64,000 nucleotides of DNA from Rhodoplanes sp963724735 (GCA_963724735.1 CAVRVX010000006.1:20561-84560), one strand, 5' to 3'; positions 17,923-27,497 are shown, counted from the stretch's first letter. Notes: generated by a model from the sequence alone, not told the origin. Program-made: numbers and translations.

Positions 17923-18560
17923 GCAGGGTCCTCAATGTATCCAACCGGGCCGGCCTGTTTCGGGATCGGTCGCCCGGTGCGTCGCGGAGGTCCGACGCCG
18001 GTCAAGCGGCCTCGATTGCCGCTGATGATGTTTCGGATACCGCCGGGACCGATGCGCTCCTGCGCCGGCTGTTGGCTTTTGTCGACCTGTTCGACCTTCC
18101 GCGACGTTCGTGCCAGCCCATGCTCGGTCTTGTCCCAGCGATAGGGGTCGTAAGCAAGCTTCCAGACGGCCTGCCAGGCGGCGATCGATAAAAGAAGCCA
18201 ATGGATCGGCACCAACAGCAGCACCCAGGCGGAAGACAGCAACCGCCGGCGCGCCAGTCCGACCAGCCCGAGAACCACCGATGTGAGATAACCTCCGATA
18301 AAAACACTGCTATACAAAAAGGATAGCAGAAATTCGGCAATGCCTTCGCCAATCGAGATGTTGGCGGTGGCGAATTGGACCGCGAACAGGGCGAGAAACA
18401 GCGGATGCACAAGGGCAGCGAGCACAGTGCCGCCGACGACGAGTTGCAGCGTGAGGAACCCGGCCAGCCGGAGTTCGCGCATGAGGCGGATCGGTGCGCG
18501 CACATGGACGAGCCAAGTCTGCATCCAGCCTTTGTATATTTGTTCGCGGCAATACGCCAT
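17919..18560 (-). pseudogene. Family 2 glycosyltransferase, C-terminal remnant
   Basis: The 213-codon frame matches only the C-terminal third of a processive, membrane-bound family 2 glycosyltransferase. It begins at the end of the catalytic domain (YKGWMQTWLVHVRAPIRLMR corresponds to the usual RWxKGWMQTW region), then has the membrane helices (LAALVHPLFLALF; SSAWVLLLVPIHWLLL) and YDPYRWDKTEHGLART. The nucleotide-sugar binding and D,D,D motifs are absent. In-frame stops lie just upstream in A+T-rich DNA at the island edge, so the 5' part was lost or moved. The ATG at 18560 is probably not native. The missing part is not at the other island end. Confidence 0.8.
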
Positions 18561-18691
18561 CGTTCGGTGAAGTACATTTTGTGTTGCTAGAACAATGATT
18601 TATTATTCTAACCTGTTTGGGCCGGTTCGCCGAGTGCCGCCAATCTTGTTGCGATGTCGTTGCGACGGACAGGACAAAAAGGGTCTGGAAA

Positions 18692-19939
18692 ATGGCTTGT
18701 GGCTCGGGGCTTACGCGCGGCGCCGCTTCGCTTACACATCGTTCGATTGAGGCTTTGCGACCGGCGGAAGCGCCATATCGGGTATCCGATCAACGCTGCA
18801 TCGGACTAGCGGTGCGAGTGGCACCGAGCGGCATCAAGACGTGGGATTTGGCCTTTCGGATTCGTGGCTCGGGGAAGGTGCGCCGCGTGTCGCTCGGGCG
18901 CGTGGGCGATGTGAGCCTCGAAAAAGCACGCGAACGGGCGAACGAGCTGACCAGCGCAGCGCGGGCCTACCGCGATCTTATCGCGGAGGAAGAAGAGAGC
19001 CGAGCTGCGGCAGCCTCGCGACTCACAGTCGAAAAGCTGATCGAGCTCTACGTGCGGCGCAGAGTTGCGGGCCGTCTGCGGACCGCAAGGGAAATCGAGA
19101 GCCGTTTGAACCGGGCCCTTTCTCCGATCCAGCACCGCTACGCCGACGACATCCGCCGGCGCGACATCCGGGAATTGCTGGACGCGGCGGCTGATCAGGG
19201 CATCGAGCGTGAAGCTGAGAAACGCCGGCAAACCATCGGCACCATGTTTCGATGGGCCTTGTCGCAGGACATCGTGGAGACGAACCCCACTGTTGGATTG
19301 AGGGCTTACGATCCCGGCACACTCCGCGACCGCGTGTTGACGATGGACGAAATCGAGGCGCTTTGGAAATGGCTAGATTCTGGCGTTCTTCCATCCGACC
19401 CGGCGGAAATCATGAAACTTGAGCTTTTGACGGGCGCCCGTTGCGGAGAAATCAGCGGCCTATGCGCCGAGGAAATCGATCGCAACGGATGGGCTTGGAC
19501 GCTGCCCGCCGCGCGCTCGAAAAACAAAAGGGCACGGGTCACGCCGCTGGTTGGGGTTGCGCGACAGATCATCGAGGTGCGGCTTTCCACGGTCCAAGCC
19601 GGACCATTGTTCACGACCGAGTCAGGGACCGTTTTGACCGCGTCCCATATCGGCCATTACCTGCTAGCGCGTTGCGACAAGCTGCCGATCGGTAAGTTCA
19701 CAACGCATGACCTGCGGCGCACGGTGGCGACCATGCTTGTCGAAATGGGCGTGCCGCTCGATTTGGTAGCCGCGGTGATCGGCCATGAGGCAGGCGCCAA
19801 GGAAACCCGCACGCTTGTCCGTCACTACGTCCGCAGCGACCTGATCGAGCGCAAGGTCCATGTGTTGCGCGCTTGGGATGCGCGATTGCGGGACGTCGTG
19901 GCAGGTCGCGCAGCCTTCAAAGGTCCACGCCCTACCTAA
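18692..19939 (+). CDS. P4-type tyrosine recombinase/integrase
   Basis: A 415-residue integrase with the N-terminal arm-binding/DUF4102 type domain (LTHRSIEALRPAEAPYRVSD, then GLAVRVAPSGIKTWDL), a central SAM-like core-binding domain and the catalytic domain. Catalytic residues are visible as Arg in GARCGEI, His-x-x-Arg in THDLRRT, His in VIGHEAGA and the nucleophile Tyr in RTLVRHYVR. The ATG at 18692 gives the usual start; a longer frame upstream lacks support. It lies right at the island edge, as expected for the gene that integrates the element, and looks intact. Confidence 0.92.
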   Translation: MACGSGLTRGAASLTHRSIEALRPAEAPYRVSDQRCIGLAVRVAPSGIKTWDLAFRIRGSGKVRRVSLGRVGDVSLEKARERANELTSAARAYRDLIAEEEESRAAAASRLTVEKLIELYVRRRVAGRLRTAREIESRLNRALSPIQHRYADDIRRRDIRELLDAAADQGIEREAEKRRQTIGTMFRWALSQDIVETNPTVGLRAYDPGTLRDRVLTMDEIEALWKWLDSGVLPSDPAEIMKLELLTGARCGEISGLCAEEIDRNGWAWTLPAARSKNKRARVTPLVGVARQIIEVRLSTVQAGPLFTTESGTVLTASHIGHYLLARCDKLPIGKFTTHDLRRTVATMLVEMGVPLDLVAAVIGHEAGAKETRTLVRHYVRSDLIERKVHVLRAWDARLRDVVAGRAAFKGPRPT

Positions 19940-20172
19940 TCAGTTACAACAAACTGCACGCCAAATCAGCTCCGAGCTGATCAAAAGACATCTATGCGAA
20001 GACGTGCACGTGCCGTTCCTTTTGCGCGACGGAGGCTGAGTTCCGTTGTGCGTGATCTAAAATCGAAGCCTGCTGCTAAATGGCCGCAGCATCTCAAGCT
20101 CGCTCGAAATATTTTGGTTAGCGAATTGGCTCTTTCAGAAGGGGCGGCGTTTTCACTTATCGTGGCTGGGCG

Positions 20173-20592
20173 CTCCGAGGCGCCGACGGCGCCATCACCA
20201 GCGGCGTGCAACAGTTCCGGCCGAACCGCTTCGAAGGCGGCGGCATGGCCTTCTTGCGCTTCAATCATTGGCTGAGCGAACTCGCCGAGAGCTCAGGCCC
20301 GATTGCTGCCGTGTTCTTTGAGGAAGTGCGCGCACACGCCGGCACGCTTGCAGCCCACGTATACGGCGGCTTCCTGGCGCATCTCGAAGCCTGGGCTGAG
20401 TTCCGCGACGTGCCATACCAAGGCGTGCCGGTCGGCACGATCAAGCGTTTCATCGCCGGCAAGGGCAACGCCGATAAGCGGACGGTCAGTGACGCGGTGA
20501 AGGCACGCGGCTTCGCACCGGCCGACGACAACGAGGCCGACGCGCTCGCCATCCTGCTGTGGGCGATCGAGACGCAGGGAGGCGTGCGATGA
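20173..20592 (+). pseudogene. Phage-type RuvC-like nuclease, 5'-truncated
   Basis: The frame reads WALRGADGAITSGV, then QQFRPNRFEGGGMAFLRFNH and later VPVGTIKRFIAGKGNADK and DDNEADALAILLWAIETQG, the pattern of phage/island RuvC-like Holliday-junction nucleases. The N-terminal DLGTxTGWAL strand with the first catalytic Asp is missing; upstream bases do not encode it. A GTG at 20206 could start a shorter product. Its stop overlaps the next gene by ATGA. The region 19940-20172 before it holds no recognisable gene. Confidence 0.7.
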
Positions 20593-20928
20593 CGCGGGTG
20601 CGGCTCCCCGATCGGCGCGCCGCGGAAACAGTCGAGCTCGAACACGGCGGGCAGCGCTTCACCGTCACGGTTGGCTTCTATCCGGACGGACGGCCCGGCG
20701 AGGTGTTCACCCATGGCGCTCGCAGCGGCTCCAGTCTCGACGCGCTGCTCGCCGACGCCTGCGTGGTCGTCTCCTGCCTGATCCAGCACGGCGCGGAGCC
20801 GCGTGACGTGGCCGCCAGCATGGCGGCTGGGGAACGCGGAGCCTGCTTCGGTCATCGGCGCCGTCCTCAATCTCGTTGCGGCGGCGAGCGCCGCCAGACA
20901 TCGAGCGGCTGGAGAGGCAAGCGCATGA
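20589..20928 (+). pseudogene. TSCPD-domain phage protein, frameshifted
   Basis: Starts MTRVRLPDRRAAETVELEHG and continues FTVTVGFYPDGRPGEVFTH, SGSSLDALLADACVVVS, a TSCPD-like fold found in short phage/island proteins related to a ribonucleotide reductase C-terminal domain. After ASMAAG the natural ending (EPASVIGAVLNLVAAASAAR) is in the next frame and ends with TGA at 20926. One extra G in the GGGG at 20829-20832 explains the shift. Read without the shift, the frame runs on into the next gene and gives a false 197-residue fusion. Confidence 0.75.
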
Positions 20929-21182
20929 CCGACGAACAGATGCTCCAGCACGTGGCCTGCATCATCGCCGAGCGGGGCGCGGCCTACGGCGACGCCGCAA
21001 CATCGATGGCGACCGTCGCCGCGCGCTGGTCGATCACGCTCGGCCGCACGGTCACGCCGGCGCAGGTCGTGCTGTGCCTGATCGATCTGAAGCTAGTGCG
21101 CCTCGCGCACAATCCGAAGCACCAAGACTTGGTTTGTGACCTCGCCGGCTATGCCGCGGTGCTGCAGGAGGTCAACCGATGA
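20925..21182 (+). CDS. Phage/island DUF6378-type protein
   Basis: An 85-residue protein: MTDEQMLQHVACIIAERGAA, YGDAATSMATVAARWSITLG and VVLCLIDLKLVRLAHNPKHQ are typical of small phage-encoded proteins placed in DUF6378. Its ATG overlaps the corrected stop of the TSCPD gene (ATGA) and its own stop overlaps the next ATG, marking a tightly packed phage-type operon. Function unknown. Confidence 0.78.
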   Translation: MTDEQMLQHVACIIAERGAAYGDAATSMATVAARWSITLGRTVTPAQVVLCLIDLKLVRLAHNPKHQDLVCDLAGYAAVLQEVNR

Positions 21183-21379
21183 GGTGGCTTCCCCGGGGCT
21201 ACGGCGGCGAGCGGCGTCCGCCCGAGGAGGTCAAGCGCGACGGCTGGCGTGAGCAGGGCCTGCTCGCGGTCTCCGTAGACGACCAACGACTTACTTGGCC
21301 GGAACGGGAGTTCGTCCGTCAGCTTGGAGAGAGGCTTTACGGATGCAAGCGGCAAGCGCGGGAGGGCGAGCGTGGATAA
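21179..21379 (+). CDS. Small phage-type hypothetical protein
   Basis: A 66-residue basic protein (LPRGYGGERRPPEEVKRDGW; TWPEREFVRQLGERLYG) between two phage-type genes, overlapping both by a few bases (ATGA at its start; its TAA lies inside the next gene's first codons). The tight overlap supports real coding. No function known. Confidence 0.65.
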   Translation: MRWLPRGYGGERRPPEEVKRDGWREQGLLAVSVDDQRLTWPEREFVRQLGERLYGCKRQAREGERG

Positions 21380-21795
21380 CTGGACCGTCGAGATGGTCGA
21401 GGACCGCCTCGCCGAAGCCGCGGCGGTAATCAGGCGGCTGCCGCCCGTGCGCGTGCCTAGTTACTTCAATACTTGGCCGCCCATGGTCGTCGAGTTTGCT
21501 GATCGCGTCGGCCAGGATCCCGAGCCGACGCGGCTGCCGCCGCCACCGCCGGCCGCGGTCAGCCGGATGGAAGAGACGCTGAGCTGGCTGCGTTGGCTGA
21601 AGGCCGAACACGCCAAGCTGGGCACACGCGGAGGGCAGGCCGTGGAAGCTGATCTGCTGGCGATTCGGCATCGCGCGAGCCACAGCCCACCGGCATTGGC
21701 GGTACGCGCTGAGTTTGATCGCGTACCGGCTCAACGGAAGAAGGCTAACTGCGGCGGCCCGCATTGTAAAAGGCGCACGCGCTGCGCTGGTTTGA
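21372..21795 (+). pseudogene. DUF6362-type phage protein, frameshifted
   Basis: Starts at GTG with VDNWTVEMVEDRLAEAAAVI, continues to SWLRWLKAEHAKL, then changes frame to RPWKLICWRFGIARATAHRH and WRYALSLIAYRLNGRR before TGA at 21793. The helix-turn-helix-like second half (ICWRFGIARATAHRHW) is the hallmark of this family, in which a terminase-related or regulatory role is suspected but not shown. The lost frame lies near 21622-21635. The uncorrected frame runs to 21821 with random-looking sequence. Confidence 0.75.
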
Positions 21796-21859
21796 CTTAT
21801 TCGTGCTCAGATTTCCAGTAACCCTGAGATTTGGCTGATTCCCGGTGGAGGGAGCTTGG

Positions 21860-23406
21860 ATGCGCAAGATCGTCATCGGCGCAGCGCTTGCTGCGGCGCT
21901 CGTGACCGGCAGTTTGTTCGTCGCCCACAATTTTTGGCCGGGGGCGGAGACCGGGTGTGCGCCAACGCTTGCACCTGTGCCGCCGCTCGAGCCGGTGACG
22001 CGCTCCTCGACGATTATTGCACCCGTTGCAATCGCCCATTCGGCGATTCGGACTGCCCTTGAAGCGCAAGCGCCCCGCAAGTTTGAGGGTAAGCAAGAGA
22101 GGCCCATAACCGACCTTCTGAACAACTATCAAGCATCAGCTGGACCGTTGAGCGGGGTCCTCTTTCGGTTGCGACCCGGGACGAAAGGCTGGTCATCTCG
22201 ACGCCACTTACCGGCGCAGCACACCTGAGCGGCCAAATTTCCAATACGGCTGGGAATCTGGTTGGTGCACTCGGCGGCATTCTCAATCAGGGCCTTGGCC
22301 AGGATTTGCAGCGGATAACCGGGCAGACCATTGGTCAGGACGCAGGCTTCCGCGGCAATCTCACGATCACGTCACGCCCAGCACTAACCCCGAATTGGCG
22401 GATCGAACCGAACCTGAGCGGCCAAGTTTCGATCACACGAGCCTCGCTGACAGTTGCCGGCGTCCCGATCGAGGTAGGGGATCAAGTCAAGCCCATGCTC
22501 GATCACTCGATCGATGAGCAGCTGGCTGAATTCCAATCGCGACTTCGCGACAGTCCCGTACTTGAACCAGCCGTCCGCCGCGAATGGGCTGATATTTGTC
22601 GCTCAGTTCCGCTTAGCCAAGCCGGAAGCGACCTTCCCAGGCTTTGGCTCGAGGTCAGGCCGACACGGGCCTTCGCTGCGCAGCCGCGAATGGATTCGAC
22701 CTCCGTCATTCTGACGATAGGGCTTGAAGCGGAGACCCGCGTTGTCCCCAGCGAGACCAAGCCGAGTTGCCCCTTCCCCCCTCAATTCGAAATCATTGCG
22801 CGCGCTGAGCAGGGAAACATCAGGATTGCTGTCCCCATCGATATTCGCTTCACCGAGATCAACAAGCTCCTGGAGGCGAAGCTTTCAGGCATGACGTTTC
22901 CCGAGAATCAGAGCGGCCCCGTAGTGATCACGGTGCAGCGGGCAACGCTTTGCGCATCCGGCGACCGCTTGCTGATCTCCCTGCGGGTAAAAGCCAAAGA
23001 GACAAAGAGCTGGCTCGGTCTCAAAGACGAAGCAGATATTTACGTTTGGGGGCGGCCGGTTCTCGATCCGGATCAGCAGATCGTTCACCTGAGCAACCTG
23101 GAGATCGACGTCAATTCGCGGGCGGCCTTCGGACTGCTGGGGAGAGCTGCGGAGACCGCATTCCCATTGCTGCGGGATAGTTTGGCCGAGAAGGCAGCCA
23201 TCGACCTCAAGCCATATGCTGCAGACGCCAAGAAACAGATCGCCGCGGCAGTGGCCAATTTCAGTAGACAGGAGCCTAGCGTTCGCATAGACGCGGCGGT
23301 TACCGATGTTCGCCTGGTCGATATCCGTTTCGACGCAACAACGCTTCGCGTCATCGCCGAAGTCAATGGCGCCACAAGGGTCGCAGTATCGTCCCTCGGG
23401 CCTTGA
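21860..23406 (+). pseudogene. DUF4403 family protein, frameshifted
   Basis: Starts at ATG 21860 with a signal peptide or anchor (RKIVIGAALAAALVTGSLFV). The first 90 or so codons run in one frame to PITDLL, after which the family sequence resumes in another frame (SWTVERGPLSVATRDERLVI, STPLTGAAHLSGQISNTAGN) and continues to 23406. Total length, about 515 codons, fits the DUF4403 family, bacterial lipid-tube-like proteins of uncertain role. One small indel near 22110-22135 would break the protein unless it is a sequence error; an internal start could make the C-terminal 367 residues. Confidence 0.75.
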
Positions 23407-23820
23407 AAGCACGATCCCGAGATTTGATCACGCCACCTGGTCTGGGCGCGCGTCGAGGGTCCGCGCTGGGCTGATTTGTTGCCGGTTCGGCATCGCACGC
23501 GCCGCGTTTCCTATTGTCACGCGGGGCTGGATGCGATCGGTGAAACAGATGCGTCGCGAAGATACGCGAAACCTCGGACTTGCCGGGGCGGATATTGTCG
23601 GAGCCCTTAAAACAGCGTCACCGCCTTGTCGGCCTCCGGCTCCACCACCTTGTCTTCAGCCGAGAATGGCGGTGAAGGCCCGTTCACACTCAAGCGCGGA
23701 TTTGATTTTCGGAAAGAACAGGTCGGCCTTATGATGCGGCCAGTCCCTTGCAGCGCTTTGTGAAGCGATCATTCTTCAGGACGCCTCACGGGCGCTTCCT
23801 CATCGAATGGAGGGCTCATC
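23407..23820. other. 414-base gap
   Basis: No recognisable gene. Short frames on both strands lack family features. The last bases contain ATGGAGGGCTCATC, the ribosome site of the YbaK gene. Confidence 0.4.
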
Positions 23821-24288
23821 ATGGCCATCGCGCCGACATTCCAGAAATATCTTGACCAGCACGTGACCTACGACATGATCGCGCATGAGCCGACCATGTC
23901 ATCGATGTGCACCGCGCAGGCGTGCCACGTCCCTGGCGACTGTCTCGCCAAGGGTGTGGTACTGCGCGATGACAGCGGCTACATGGTGGCCGTGCTGCCG
24001 GCAACGCACCAAATCCGCATGCGCGACTTGCGCTCGCAATTCGGCAAGGATGTCGGGCTCGCCAGCGAAGGCGAGATCGATGAGTTGTTCCGTGATTGCG
24101 CCCACGGCGCGGTTCCGCCGATCGGCGAGTGCTACGGCCTCGACACCATCGTGGACGACGCAATCGACGAACAGGACGACGTCTATTTCGAGGCCGGCGA
24201 CCACGCGACCCTACTCCGCCTCACGCACGCGCAATTCGTCAAATTGACCGCGGACGCGCGGCACGGGCGCTTCAGCGTGCATATCTGA
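23821..24288 (+). CDS. YbaK/ProX-type aminoacyl-tRNA deacylase domain protein
   Basis: A 155-residue single-domain protein of the YbaK/aminoacyl-tRNA deacylase fold: the N-terminal FQKYLDQHVTYDMIAHEPT, VPGDCLAKGVVLRDDSGYMV with the conserved Lys that positions the substrate, and the C-terminal IGECYGLDTIVDDAIDEQDD followed by YFEAGDHATLLRL. Such enzymes hydrolyse misacylated tRNAs in trans; the exact specificity is not evident. A GGAGGG ribosome site precedes the ATG. It is one of the few intact genes in this part of the island. Confidence 0.85.
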   Translation: MAIAPTFQKYLDQHVTYDMIAHEPTMSSMCTAQACHVPGDCLAKGVVLRDDSGYMVAVLPATHQIRMRDLRSQFGKDVGLASEGEIDELFRDCAHGAVPPIGECYGLDTIVDDAIDEQDDVYFEAGDHATLLRLTHAQFVKLTADARHGRFSVHI

Positions 24289-24449
24289 CGGTTGGCTAGC
24301 CTGCAACCCGCGAGAAGGGGCGAACTTAGCGGACATTCCGATAGCGTGCTGGGGGCGGGGGAAGACCGAGCGACGCAAAAGCTCGAAGGCAGCGGTGCTT
24401 TGAGCATTTGAACTGAAGGCGAAAAAGCTTCTCGGGTGTCCACATTATT

Positions 24450-24985
24450 GTGACCGATGCTGATGTCCCGCGGTGCCATGTCGGTGGGCGCGATTCAAGG
24501 TTCGAATTGGAGCGTCCACGCAAGATCATTCACGTCGACATGGATGCGTTCTACGCGTCGGTTGAACAGCGAGACAATCCAGACCTTAGGGGCAAGCCAG
24601 TCGCCGTTGGGGGTTCGCGGGAACGTGGCGTGCTCGCCGCGGCGAGTTACGAAGCGCGCGAGTTTGGCGTCCGATCCGCGATGCCGTCAGTGACCGCCCG
24701 AAGGAAATGTCCTGACCTGATCTTCGTGAAGCCGCGCTTCGAGGTGTACAAAGAAGTCTCGCTGCAGATTCGCGCGATCCTAGCGGAGCACACGCCCATC
24801 GTCGAACCGCTCTCGCTCGACGAGGCCTATCTCGATGTGACCGAGAACCTCCAGGGGATCGCGACCGCGACGGAGATCGCGCGATTGATCCGGGCGAAGA
24901 TACGCACCCAGACCGGGCTGACGGCGTCGGCCGGCGTCTCCTACAACAAGTTCCTCGCCAAGCTCGCTTCCGACCATCGCAAGCC
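24450..24985 (+). pseudogene. dinB: DNA polymerase IV, N-terminal fragment
   Basis: Encodes the start of a Y-family polymerase: IIHVDMDAFYASVEQRDNP with the first catalytic Asp, GVLAAASYEAREFGVRSAMP, SLDEAYLDVTENL with the second Asp-Glu pair, and ASAGVSYNKFLAKLASDHRK. The homology stops at HRKP near 24985, before the thumb and little-finger domains, and the frame then runs through antisense sequence of a recD2 fragment. A deletion has removed the rest. The catalytic palm is partly present, but the product should not be functional. Confidence 0.88.
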
Positions 24986-26161
24986 CGTCGCCTCGGCCAT
25001 GCGCTTGGCGGCGCGGCCGGTCGGTGCGCAGAGCGCGAGCCTGATCCCTTTCGCCGAGAGGATGCGAAGGATGCCTCTGATGATGGTGGTCTTGCCGACC
25101 CCGGGACCGCCGGTCATGACCAGAACCTTGGAGATCAGCGCCAGCCGGGTCGCGGCGATCTGGCTTTCCGCAAGGGAAAGCCCGATGCGTTGCTCGACCC
25201 ATGGCAGTGCCTTATCCGGGTCGATCCAGGGCCACGGCAGGACGCCGTTGGCAAGCCGCATGAGTCGCTCGGCAATCGTGCGTTCCGCTCGATGCAGGGC
25301 AGCCAGGAACACACAGGGCGTTTCGCCGACCCGATCGGCGATGACCGTGCCCTCCTGCAGCTCGAGATCGAGCGCAGTGCGGATCAGTTGCTGTCGTACC
25401 TCGAGCAGCTTCTCGGCCAGCGGCACCAACTCGTCGGTCGGCAGCCCGCAATGCCCTTCATCCATGGCCTCGGTCAGCGCATAGGAAATTCCAGCGCGCA
25501 CCCGTACCATCGCGGTCTTCTCGATGCCGAGCTTCATCGCAATGGCGTCGGCGGTCTTGAAGCCGATGCCGCGGATGTCGCGCGCGAGCCGGTACGGGTT
25601 CTCGGCCATCACCTGGACAGCGTCGGAGCCATAAGTCTTGAAGATGCGCCCCGCGCGCGCGGTGCCGACGCCATGGCTGTGCAGGAAGACCATGATTTCC
25701 CGCACCGCTTTCTGCTCGGCCCAGGCCGAGAGAATGCTGGCGGCGCGCACCGGGCCGATGCCATCGACCTCCCTAAGTCGGTCCGGAAACCCCTCGATGA
25801 TGTCGAACACCTTCTCGGCGAAGGCTCTGACGAGCTTGCTCGCGTAGACGGGACCCACGCCTCGGATCATCCCCGACGAAAGATACTTTTCGATGCCCTC
25901 GGGCGAGGTTGGCGGCGAGGTGCGCAGGAATCGCGCCTTGAACTGCTGGCCATGGGTGCGGTCATTCACCCACTGCCCGGAGGCCGTGATCCACTCGCCG
26001 GCGGCTATGGTGGCGGCATGGCCGACCACGGTCACCACATCCCGATGCCCCCGCGCCTTGGCGCGAAGGACACAAAAGCCATTTTCAACGTTGTGGTAGG
26101 TGACGCGCTCGACGAGGCCGGCCAGCACTTCCTGGGTTGATGATTCCGGCTGCGGCTTCAT
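24984..26161 (-). pseudogene. recD2: RecD2-like helicase, N-terminal fragment
   Basis: About 390 codons of a RecD/TraA-type (RecD2) helicase: an N-terminal OB-like domain (VTYHNVENGFCVLRAKARGH), tandem helix-hairpin-helix motifs (LREVDGIGPVRAASILSAWA; LARDIRGIGFKTADAIAMKL), then Walker A in MTGGPGVGKTT and LALCAPTGRAAKRMAEATG. It ends there: motifs beyond the APTGRAAKRM segment and the whole second RecA domain are missing. The breakpoint joins dinB tail to tail. The start is the ATG at 26161 (MKPQPESSTQEVLAG). Confidence 0.88.
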
Positions 26162-26174
26162 GTCGACTATCGCT

Positions 26175-26708
26175 TCATCGGTTTCGCTGCTGCGCGCGCC
26201 GATCCCACGGCATAACCAAGTCACCAGACCAGATGTTGAGCCGGCTCCGTCGGGCGCCCTCCTCGTCAGCAACATAATCTGCCGAATATCGTCGATAGGC
26301 GACGGCCCAGCCGTTTGCGACCATCCAGCGGTTCAGATCCTCGTTTCCCTTGAAACAGACGGCGACGGTACGGCCGTAGCGGTCGCGGCGGCCCCGCGGC
26401 TCACAGCTGACAGTCGCCCCTTCAATACGATCAGCCAACGCAAAGCTTGCCTTCTGCCCGCAACGCCAGCGTTCACCCGTTGGTCGCACACAGAGCTGGC
26501 TGCTTTCGGGTGCGTCGATGCCATGAAGACGAATGCGGTGGCCGTGAATCTCGATGGTGTCACCATCGATCACAGAGGCGACGCCGATGATGCGATCCTG
26601 CGCGACCGCACTCACAGCCATGGATAGAATGATCAACAGGCCAAGGCAGAGATCGATGCATGGCGAGCACGTGCGACCACTCTTGCGCAGGCTGATTTTT
26701 TGAAGCAT
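26175..26708 (-). CDS. Exported thermonuclease (SNase) family protein
   Basis: A 177-residue protein with an N-terminal hydrophobic signal (LCLGLLIILSMAVSAVAQ) and a staphylococcal-nuclease-like domain: VIDGDTIEIHGHRIRLHGID with the metal-binding Asp and first catalytic Arg, APESSQLC, and RDRYGRTVAVC with the second active-site Arg. Such proteins are Ca-dependent nucleases of the periplasm or outside. The ATG at 26708 is used because the upstream extension overlaps the divergent zinc-ribbon gene. Two or more Cys pairs suggest disulfides. Confidence 0.82.
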   Translation of the reverse strand: MLQKISLRKSGRTCSPCIDLCLGLLIILSMAVSAVAQDRIIGVASVIDGDTIEIHGHRIRLHGIDAPESSQLCVRPTGERWRCGQKASFALADRIEGATVSCEPRGRRDRYGRTVAVCFKGNEDLNRWMVANGWAVAYRRYSADYVADEEGARRSRLNIWSGDLVMPWDRRAQQRNR

Positions 26709-26746
26709 TTCTGGTCGCTGCTCCGCCAACCGATTGAGAATCTGCC

Positions 26747-26959
26747 ATGCCGATTTACGGCTATGACTGCAACAAGTGCGGCCACGAGTTCGAGACACTG
26801 GTTCGCTCGTCAGAGATTCCGTCGTGCCCATCCTGCGAAAGCACCGACTTGACGCGCCACCTCTCCCTGATTGCCGCGCCCTTTAAGAGCGGCGGCGATG
26901 CGCCAGTGTGCGACGGCGCGGGCAGCTGCGGCATGTGCTCCCCAGGCGTGTGCGACTGA
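26747..26959 (+). CDS. FmdB/CxxC_CXXC_SSSS family zinc-ribbon protein
   Basis: A 70-residue protein beginning MPIYGYDCNKCGHEFETLVR, with a second pair in CPSCES, the FmdB regulatory zinc-ribbon pattern. The C-terminus ends in a Cys-rich tail (CDGAGSCGMCSPGVCD). These proteins are widespread and their role is mostly unknown. It starts 38 bases from the divergent nuclease gene. Confidence 0.88.
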   Translation: MPIYGYDCNKCGHEFETLVRSSEIPSCPSCESTDLTRHLSLIAAPFKSGGDAPVCDGAGSCGMCSPGVCD

Positions 26960-27077
26960 ACGGTTAGACGCAACAACCGCACATTATCACCTCACGGCGG
27001 TCATCATGCCGAGAGCCAGGCGGCATTCAGCTTGCAGGCACGGGGGGACAGCGCTCCGAACATGGTTTGATTTGACG

Positions 27078-27296
27078 ATGCTCGCGATCGAGTCACAGCA
27101 GGTGATCTACCTTCGAACCATCAAAATAGCGGCTGGAGGGAAGAAGGCGCATAGGGAAGCGCGCCTGATGGTGACGGAGAAGCTGGCTACTGGCCTTCAC
27201 GAAGGTTGGCGTCTCATGACAGGCGGCTCTGCACAGAGCGTTCTGAAGGGCTACCGAAAAAAGGTCCAAGCCAATGCGCGTCGACTTTCGCGATAG
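27078..27296 (+). CDS. Small hypothetical protein
   Basis: A 72-residue basic, helical protein (SQQVIYLRTIKIAAGGKKAH; EARLMVTEKLATGL; LKGYRKKVQANARRLSR). The pattern of an early YLRTxKIA segment and a late YRKKVQANxRRL segment resembles small unnamed proteins in rhizobial genomes, from memory only. The start is the ATG at 27078; the longer open frame upstream overlaps the zinc-ribbon gene in another frame. Confidence 0.6.
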   Translation: MLAIESQQVIYLRTIKIAAGGKKAHREARLMVTEKLATGLHEGWRLMTGGSAQSVLKGYRKKVQANARRLSR

Positions 27297-27497
27297 GCAG
27301 TCCCGATGCACTTGGGGCGGCGTCCGCGGCAGCCGTTTCTAGAAGCGACGGATCATCGGTGGCGCGGATAAGTCGCGAGCCTGGCTTGCAAGAACAGAGA
27401 ACAACTTGCCTGCTAACGCGTTGTTGACCCGAGAGAGCGTCTCCGTGAGGACCTCACGCGAATCAGTTAGGCTCTCGCAAAAGGGCGAGGTGCTGCG

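Noticed and set aside
18590..18597. GAACAATG as an att core (also at 47628-47635)
   Set aside because: Eight bases is too short to separate from chance over 29 kb, and the flanking bases do not match.
20559..21182. 207-codon frame as one protein
   Set aside because: It is a read-through of the frameshifted TSCPD gene into the separate DUF6378 gene; the true TSCPD ending and the ATGA junction are visible in the next frame.
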